From positions 652,621 through 716,620 of the forward strand of contig NZ_LMUT01000012.1 of NCBI RefSeq assembly GCF_009765785.1: a stretch of DNA of 64,000 nucleotides, given 5' to 3'. Within the stretch, counting starts at the first letter, position 1. Every line of letters begins with the position of its first letter. Position numbers and translations under genes: made by a program. The stretch is from Granulicella sp. L46 (GTDB lineage Bacteria > Acidobacteriota > Terriglobia > Terriglobales > Acidobacteriaceae). Positions 52,601-58,600 of this stretch are shown here, piece after piece. The notes under the pieces are model-generated. The model was not told where the DNA came from and made no database searches. It saw only the letters and a list, made by a program, of their open reading frames with translations.

Positions 52601-53255
52601 TACGTATACGTATGGGCATGCGATTGATAATGCGTCGTCGGTTGGGGGGTCGAGTGCAACGAGCGTGCAGAATTTCCAGCGACTGGATTTGGAAGAGGGC
52701 AATTCTTCCTTTGATGTGCGGCAGAGCGCGACGGGCAACTGGCTGCTGTCGCTTCCGTTTGGGCCCAACCGCGCGTACTTCAACAAGGGTGGATTCTGGT
52801 CGCATGCGCTGGACGATTTCTCGCTGAGCGGGACGTTTACGTTCTCGACGGGGAGCTACTTTACGCCGTCGTACTCGGGAAGCCAGGAGGAGGCGTCTTC
52901 GGGCAACGCGTTTACGCTGCGACCGGACCGCGTATTTACGCAGCCTATCAAGGGTGCGGGGACGATCAATGACTTCTTCAACAAGGCGGCGTTTGCGGTG
53001 CCGGCTGGCGAGTATGGGACGGCGTCTCGAAATTCGATTGAAGGGCCGGGGACGGCGGCGGTGAATGCGTCGCTGTCGCGGACGATTGAGTTTGGCGGGA
53101 CGCGGTCGTTTGAGGCGCGCGTGACAGCGAGCAACGTGTTCAACACGGTGCAGTATAGCGGGATCAATACGACGGAAAACTCGGCGAACTTTGGTGTGGT
53201 GACGAGTGCGGCGCAGATGCGGACGTTGCTGATGCAGGCGCGGTACAGGTTCTAA
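49641..53255 (+). CDS. TonB-dependent receptor with carboxypeptidase-regulatory domain
   Basis: A 1204-residue outer-membrane protein of the acidobacterial Oar-like type. Signal peptide (VWMAAAMLCGGALMAQS), then a carboxypeptidase-regulatory-like domain (about 55-135; GTIEGRVVAGAGG ... YATTTDIDGKYAMAI ... VRAQLTGFADVTQEV), a plug-like region, two Gly-rich loops (GGGGFGGGGGGRGGRG near 275-295 and LGGGGGGGRRGG near 490), and a long beta barrel ending in RTLLMQARYRF with C-terminal aromatic Phe. Probably imports or binds a large ligand with TonB. GTG at 49641 with GAGGGAG 8 bases away is chosen; GTG at 49596 is possible. The VWA gene follows at 37 bases. Confidence 0.9.
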   Translation: MEGRTIRRRVWMAAAMLCGGALMAQSPTAVQPEPAIQPGSAVPAVVAIQAPAAQGAAVAGQGGTIEGRVVAGAGGKGGGVPLPGVAITAMNSLTGRKYATTTDIDGKYAMAISRNGRYVVRAQLTGFADVTQEVVLNGVQAEAANQGITIVPKATDFGLQLASRVAAEEAKQAQGSGLGAQGGMQGLSLNAGGDVADATTGTRNAGAAMPTLSGMGDESADSVTVQGQTGGTNGLANLSEEEIRQRVQDAVAQARASGMIPQGGDPTNAIVGALGGMMGGGGFGGGGGGRGGRGGGGGFGSGAFRNFNPSQPHGSIYYRVSNGALDSAQWSPTLQPQMKPSSYANNYGVTFAESPYIPGLTKPNPKQFVFINLTGQKNLNAFLGGPERVPTTLEREGDFSESTQVVNGVITPVTIYDPATGLPVNGNNLANATTPISPQALALLQYYPAPNIPVNAQGYNYETISNAGNNVVALNTRYVRTLGGSAGSPFAMLGGGGGGGRRGGASIGPATLQQNINIGYNYSHQAQDQRNIFLALGGASESDGNQLSTGYTVSYGRLSNHATLTWNRLNTEARNYFTNTANDPTTAAGITIPNESGGFADPNFYNGLPSLNISNFAGLTNATPSQLINQTISFSDFVAYRHAKHNFRLGLDIRRVHADSIGGNDPLGQFTFTGYATESPEDKAVGSAALTGSGFADFLLGLPQSTAIQAGLYKIYLRENVYDWYANDDFRLAANWTLNFGLRYEYFAPYTEKNNRLVNLDHNADFSEVDPVQPGQIGEFQGKFPSGLVNPDRAMYAPRFGLAWRPKSTSKWTKQTVVRAGYGINYNTGQFAAMAKSLSFQPPFAETQTNVLPVASAANPDPASTGCVTTTPDSTANMTLANGFGCSTEETIQNNYSVNKYYRLGMVQAYNVNIQRTFPMGIVFNIGYNGAKGSGLDVLGSPNSTPAGVTTPGVAPFLYETSVAGSHANSLVVSLQKRQQKGIALGITYTYGHAIDNASSVGGSSATSVQNFQRLDLEEGNSSFDVRQSATGNWLLSLPFGPNRAYFNKGGFWSHALDDFSLSGTFTFSTGSYFTPSYSGSQEEASSGNAFTLRPDRVFTQPIKGAGTINDFFNKAAFAVPAGEYGTASRNSIEGPGTAAVNASLSRTIEFGGTRSFEARVTASNVFNTVQYSGINTTENSANFGVVTSAAQMRTLLMQARYRF

Positions 53256-53292
53256 GGGCAGAGTGTAGAGCGTAGACAGTAAAGCGTAGAGG
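53256..53292. repeat. family F repeat between TonB receptor and VWA genes
   Basis: GGGCAGAGTGTAGAGCGTAG then ACAGTAAAGCGTAGAGG fills the whole gap. It supplies the AGAGG before the VWA ATG, which may serve as its ribosome-binding site. Confidence 0.75.
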
Positions 53293-55473
53293 ATGGCGAT
53301 GCGGCGATTGGTGGCGGCGGTGATGGCTGGGGTGGTCGGGCTGGGCGGGCCGGTCGGGGCTGCACAGACGGCTGCGCCCGTGTCGCAAGACGTTCAACAG
53401 GCCGCGGGCCAGGGGACGTATCGGCTGAATTTGAATGCGAATATTGTGTTGACGAACGTGGTGGTGCGGGACAAGAAAACGGGCGCGGTGGTGAAGGGGT
53501 TGAAGGCGTCCGACTTTACGATCTATGAGGACAAGAAGCCGCAGAAGATTATCAGCTTCGACTATCAGAATGTGGATGAGGCGGCGGTGCTGGCGGAGAA
53601 GTCGACGGCTTCGGGAAAGGCCACGGTCGCCGATCTGTTGGAGAGGAATTTTGCGGCGAGTCCGAAGGAGTTGAAGGACCATCGGCTGATTGTGATCTTC
53701 TTCGATTTGAGTTCGATGCAGGATGAGGATATTGATCGCGCGGTCGAGGCTGCGGAGAAATATGTGAAGACACAGATGCAGCCGGCGGATTTGGTGGCGC
53801 TGGTGAGCATGTCGACGGGTCTGACGATGGACCAGGATTTCACGTCGAACAAAGACGCGCTGCTGCGGGGGCTGGGGAAGTATAACGGCACGGATGCGAC
53901 GGGATTTGCGAATGGGGGGACGGGGTCGACTAGTGGGACGGCGGATGATACGAGCGCGTTTGCGGCCGATGATACGGAGTACAACAGCTTGAATACGGAC
54001 CGCGAGCTGCTGGCGATTCGGACGATTGCGAAGAGTTTGGAGCGGGTGGATCAGCGGAAGTCTATGCTGTATTTTTCTGGTGGGCTGACGCGGAATGGGA
54101 TTGAGAACCAGGCTAGTTTGCGGGCCGCAACGAACGAGGCCGCGAAGGCGAATATGGCGATCTACTCGGTGGACTCGCGGGGGCTGCAGGCGTTGCCGCC
54201 GGTGGGGGATGCGAGCACGGGAAGTTTGCGCGGGAATTCAGCGTATAGCGGAGGTGCGGCGACGGCGCAGATCAGCTCGAATGCCCAATCACAGGAGACG
54301 CTGGATACGCTGAGCATGGATACGGGCGGGAAGGCGTTCTTCGACTCGAATGATTTTGCGCCGGTGTTTCAGCAGATACAGCATGATACGGAAGCGTATT
54401 ACATCCTGGGATTTCGATCGACGAATCAGCGGCAGGATGGGTCGTATCGGCACCTGACGGTGAAGGTGAATCGCGACGATGTGAAGATCGAGTATCGGCC
54501 GGGCTACTACGCGGGGGCGGACTTCCAGCATCAGAAGAGCGAGGACCGCGAAGAGGCGCTGACGGAGCAGATGCGTAGTGATTTGCCGGCTACGGATGTC
54601 GCGGTGTATCTGCAGGCACTTTATTTTATGAGCAGCAAGAATTTGTACTTTATTCCGGTGAATTTGATCGTGCCGGGATCGCAAATTCCGTTTGTGAAGG
54701 GTGGGGATCGGGACAAGGCTACGCTGGATATTGTGGGGCAGGTTAAGGACGCCCAGGGCATCTCGGTGGGGAATGTTCGGCAGACAGTGAAGCTGGCGGT
54801 GGATGCGGCGGCGGAGGTGCAGCGAAAGAATATTCAGTACTCGACTGGCTTTACGCTGGCGCCGGGGAGGTATCACTTGAAATTCGTGGTGCGTGAGAAT
54901 CAGACCGGCAACATGGGGAGCTTTGAGACGGACATCCAGGTGCCGGATTTGAAGAAGGCTCCGCTAAAGATGAGTTCGGTGGTGGTAGCGAGCCAGCGAA
55001 CGCCGAATACGGAGAAGCATGCGGCGAGTCCGCTGGTGCGCGATGGGCTGGAGTGGGTGCCGAATGTGGCTCACGTGTTCCGGCAGAACCAGCACCTTTA
55101 TTTTCTGTACGAGGTGTATGACCCGGGGAAGTCGAAGGACGTGAAGGGCGAGGCCGTGACCACCCCAGCGAGCAAAGACCGCTCGCCGGGGACCCCGATT
55201 AAGCTGCTGACCAGCATCCAGTTCATGAGCAACGGAACGAAGGTGTATGAGACTCCGCTGGTGACGGCGGTTGCTGTCAATGATCCGGAGCATGGTGCGG
55301 TGGTGTTCCAGTTCGATGTGCCGCTGGCGCAGCTGAAGCCGGGAACGTATATCTGCCAGGTGAATGTGATTGATGATGCGGGCGGGAGCTTTATGTTTCC
55401 GCGATTGGCGCTAAAGGTGGTGGTGCCTGAGGCTGTCACGCCAGCGGTTGCTGCTGCGCCGGTAACGAAGTGA
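53293..55473 (+). CDS. acidobacterial VWA-domain secreted protein
   Basis: A 726-residue exported protein. Signal peptide (RRLVAAVMAGVVGLGGPVGAAQ), a beta domain (VVVRDKKTGAVVKGLKASDFTIYEDKKPQKI, about 55-88), a VWA domain (about 130-370) whose metal site starts VIFFDLSSMQ (DxSxM), with LLYFSGGLTRNG and FRSTNQRQDGSYRHLTVKV following, and a C-terminal beta region. The layout fits the VWFA-related family seen in acidobacteria, of unknown function. Residues about 623-636 (TTPASKDRSPGTP) are encoded by a family E hairpin repeat. Co-oriented with the TonB receptor. Confidence 0.88.
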   Translation: MAMRRLVAAVMAGVVGLGGPVGAAQTAAPVSQDVQQAAGQGTYRLNLNANIVLTNVVVRDKKTGAVVKGLKASDFTIYEDKKPQKIISFDYQNVDEAAVLAEKSTASGKATVADLLERNFAASPKELKDHRLIVIFFDLSSMQDEDIDRAVEAAEKYVKTQMQPADLVALVSMSTGLTMDQDFTSNKDALLRGLGKYNGTDATGFANGGTGSTSGTADDTSAFAADDTEYNSLNTDRELLAIRTIAKSLERVDQRKSMLYFSGGLTRNGIENQASLRAATNEAAKANMAIYSVDSRGLQALPPVGDASTGSLRGNSAYSGGAATAQISSNAQSQETLDTLSMDTGGKAFFDSNDFAPVFQQIQHDTEAYYILGFRSTNQRQDGSYRHLTVKVNRDDVKIEYRPGYYAGADFQHQKSEDREEALTEQMRSDLPATDVAVYLQALYFMSSKNLYFIPVNLIVPGSQIPFVKGGDRDKATLDIVGQVKDAQGISVGNVRQTVKLAVDAAAEVQRKNIQYSTGFTLAPGRYHLKFVVRENQTGNMGSFETDIQVPDLKKAPLKMSSVVVASQRTPNTEKHAASPLVRDGLEWVPNVAHVFRQNQHLYFLYEVYDPGKSKDVKGEAVTTPASKDRSPGTPIKLLTSIQFMSNGTKVYETPLVTAVAVNDPEHGAVVFQFDVPLAQLKPGTYICQVNVIDDAGGSFMFPRLALKVVVPEAVTPAVAAAPVTK
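55161..55198. repeat. family E repeat inside the VWA gene
   Basis: CACCCCAGCGAGC, loop, GCTCGCCGGGG and ACCCCG. Compared with the two copies at 23211-23294, one G:T pair in the stem has become G:C. In frame within the VWA gene. Confidence 0.85.
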
Positions 55474-55486
55474 GGTCCGCTATTTG

Positions 55487-55696
55487 CTACTTGTAGGGGC
55501 AGTGACGGCAGTCAGAGTTGCAGCAGGAGCCGCGGCGGAGGTGGTAGGCGGCGGTGAAGACCAGGTAGGGGCCTTCCATGTAGAAGTCTTCGGGGCGGAG
55601 GGACTCTCCCTCAGGGGCTAAAGCCTTCGGATTTTCAGCAGGTTCTATGGATGGGCTGAAGCCCATCCCCTTCGAAGGATCGTTGCCGTCGGTCAT
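55487..55696 (-). CDS. DUF5522 small cysteine-rich protein
   Basis: A 69-residue protein. The C-terminal part LRPEDFYMEGPYLVFTAAYHLRRGSCCNSDCRHCPYK (about 33-69, positions given as motif) has the AAYHLRRGxCCxxxCRHCPY signature of DUF5522, with four cysteines that could bind zinc or a cluster. The N-terminal part (about 8-32) is encoded by family D-type repeat sequence, so an insertion has probably lengthened the protein. Its ATG overlaps the lhr stop by four bases, so it is the downstream gene of an lhr operon. Confidence 0.78.
   Translation of the reverse strand: MTDGNDPSKGMGFSPSIEPAENPKALAPEGESLRPEDFYMEGPYLVFTAAYHLRRGSCCNSDCRHCPYK
55609..55685. repeat. family D-type repeat inside the DUF5522 gene
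   Basis: CTCAGGGGCTAAAGCC at the left and GGATGGGCTGAAGCCCATCC at the right. The right part is a stem of 8 bp closed by a TGAA loop, the same loop as in the other D copies. In frame in the DUF5522 gene. Confidence 0.75.
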
Positions 55697-58600
55697 GAGA
55701 AGAGGCTGGGAGAGGCTGCGGGTTGGGGGGTGCGCGTGGTGAGGGCTTCGGCTCGGAGCATGTCGGGGATGCTGCGGGTGCGGGTGGCGCGCGGTGGTTT
55801 GGTGGTGGAAGATGGGGAGGGATTTTCTTCGACGGTGACGCCGTTGAGCAAGCTTACGGTGCGGCCGGGAATGGCGGGGATGCGGTCGCCGGGGACGAGG
55901 ATGCCGGCGAGGTTGAGGGGATCGGCGGCGGCGACGGTGATGGCGGGTTCGTCGGCGCGGGAGGCGTGTTGGGTGCGGGCCTTGCGGAGGCTGTCGGCGG
56001 CTTCGGAGAGGGCGTATTGCTCGCCGAAGGGGCCGCTGACGAAGCGGCCGCCACGGATTTCGCCGCGGGCTTCGAGACGGCGGAGGATGGGGAGGAGGTC
56101 GCGCCACTTGGGGGCGTTGGCTTCGCGGGTGAGGAGCTCGCGGAATAGGACGCCGTAGCGGCAGAGAAGGATGCGGGCGTGGGCGTCGAGGGCGGCGTCG
56201 GTTTGTTTGGCCTGGGCGATAGCGGTTGATGTAGTGGCGCGAGGATCGTGCGAATCCCAGGTCCGAGAATCCGGACCTGGGATACCCGGGGTGGTGGCTG
56301 ACAAGAGGGACCAGCGGCCGGCGGTGGTGCGGGCGGCGGCTCGTTTGCGGAGGCTGGTAGGGGCGGGCGCGGTAGTTGCGGATTTGCGGCGCGGGTCCAT
56401 CATGGAGCGGAGCTGGTCGAAGCCGTCGGCGGAGGCCAGGCCGGCGGTGGCGAGCTCCCAGAGGGCCGTCGTGGTTTGGAGCTTGGTTAGGCCGGAGACG
56501 CGCTGGAGGTCGGTGGTGAAGGCGGCGCCTTGCGTGGCTAGGAGAGCGCGGATGGTTTGGGCTTCGGGGGAGAGGGATTGGGTGAGGGTCGTCTCGTCGA
56601 TGGACTTGGAGGCGAGGGCGTGGTGTAGCCAGTCGGAGGAGTCGCGGAGGTAGAAGGTTATCGGGGCGGCGGTGGTGGGAATGACACGACGGGGTGCCGT
56701 TCTTGCTGGTGCGAGAGAAAGGCATACCTCGGGGGCTAAAGCCCCTTCCCCTCCTGAAGGATATGAGACCCGAGCCTGAAGGCTCGGGGTACCTGGAAGC
56801 GGCGTTGCGGTAGACGCGGATGTGGGGATTTCGGCAGACGTGGAAGCCGCGGAAGTCCAGGCGGGGTGGGGGGAGATGCGGCCCCAGGCCAGGACGCCGG
56901 CGAGGCAGAGGTTGTCGAGCCATTGGGGCTGGTAGTTGGCGATGCGGTTGGGTAGGAGGGTGCGTTCCCACTCGATGGCGGGGGCTTCGAAGCCTTCTAA
57001 CTGCTCGATGGCGGCGAGGACGGCTTCTTCGCCCGTGAGCTGGGTTTGGGGGGCGAGGTGGTGCCAGTCGAGGAGCCAGCGCATGAAGATCGCCGGGGTA
57101 ACGGGCTCGACTTGCTTGCGGAGGGTGCCGAGAGTGAGGCGGTGGATGCGTTGCAGGATGCGGCGCTCACACCACTCTTCGGCGTGGGGGTCGGTGGTGG
57201 GTGGGTGCTCGAAGACGCCGCGCATGGAGAGGCCTTGCATCTCCATGGTGAGTAGAGACTGGTGGATGTCCGCGGGCTTGAGGTGGGTTAGGGTGGCGAG
57301 GTGAATGGAGGTGGTGGGGCCTAGGAGTTGGAGGTAGCCTTGTGTGAGGGTAAGGGTGGCGGTGTCGCGCGGGCTTGCGGTGGCTGATGGCGCGGGCGCT
57401 GTGGTGGGTGTGAGCGGTGTGGCAGGTCCTTCGGCTGCGCGCTGCGCGCTGCGCTCAGGATGACAGGGTTTGGGTAGTTCGATCGAAGGCCAGAGAGCGG
57501 CGGCTTCGGGGAGGCGCTCGGTGGCGATCCAGGTGGGAGAACCTTCGATGTCGATGCAGTGGGCTCTTCCCTTCTCTGCGAGGCGGTTGAAGAACACGGG
57601 CCAATGTTGGGTAGAGCGAGAGGTTGTGGGCATCGTGGAAACCAAGGTCCCAGAATCGAGACCTGGGGCACCCGGTTCTGTGGTCCGAGAAACTGAGCTT
57701 GTGGCACCCGATGCGCCGAGCCATTGGATCGGGAGGGCGATGAGTTGGAGGAGGAGGTCGTGGAGTTCGTGCTCGTCGCGGACGTCGGGCCAGAGTTGGG
57801 TGCGGACGGTGGCGATGGCTGCGGGGTCGATGCGGCCGGGGGATTCGGGGAGACGCGAGGGGACGTTGCCTCGGGTGCTGACGGCGCGGGTGCGGCGGGC
57901 GGCCGCGTCCTCTGGGTCGAGGAAGGCGTAGGGCATCGCGTTGATTAGCTCGTGCGCGAAGACGCTCGGGATTGGGGTGTCGACGGCGATGCAGGTGATG
58001 GTGCCGTCGGCGATGCCTGCGAGGACTTCGAGGAGGCCTTCGAGGTCCATCGCTTCGGTGAGGGTGTCCTTCATGACTTCGCGGACTAGTGGGTGGTCGG
58101 GGATCTCGATGTCGCCGGTCATCGTCTCGGGGCAGGCCGAGGCGTGGGGGAATACGCTGGCCAGGAGGTCGTCGGAGCGGGTGCGCTGGATTTGCGGGGC
58201 GACGCGCTTTCCCTTCTGCATGCGGAGGAGTTGGAGGCTGCGGCCCGCGGCCCAACGCCAGCGGTTCTTGAAGAGCGGCGAAGGGATGCTGGCTTGCTCG
58301 AGGAGCTCGCGGGCGGTGAGGGTGGTGAGGAAGTGGAAGACGTCCGCGAGGGGGAAGCTGTGCTGCTCGGCTAGGGAGATGTTGATGCCGTTGTCGGTAG
58401 CGGCGGCTTGGAGTTCGAAGTTGAAGCCTCGGCAAAAGCGCTTGCGGAGGGCTAGTCCCCAGGCTTTGTTGAGGCGGCCGCCGAAGGGTGCGTGGAGGAT
58501 GAGTTGCTGGCCGCCGCCTTCGTCGAAGAAGCGCTCGGCGATGAGGGTGGTTTTGGTGGGGACGGCGCCGAGGACCGCGCGGCCGTGGACGATGTAGGTG

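Noticed and set aside
55609..55685. Family D-type unit as a simple terminator of the VWA gene
   Set aside because: It lies more than 130 bases past the VWA stop and inside the reading frame of the DUF5522 gene, and lacks a U-run.
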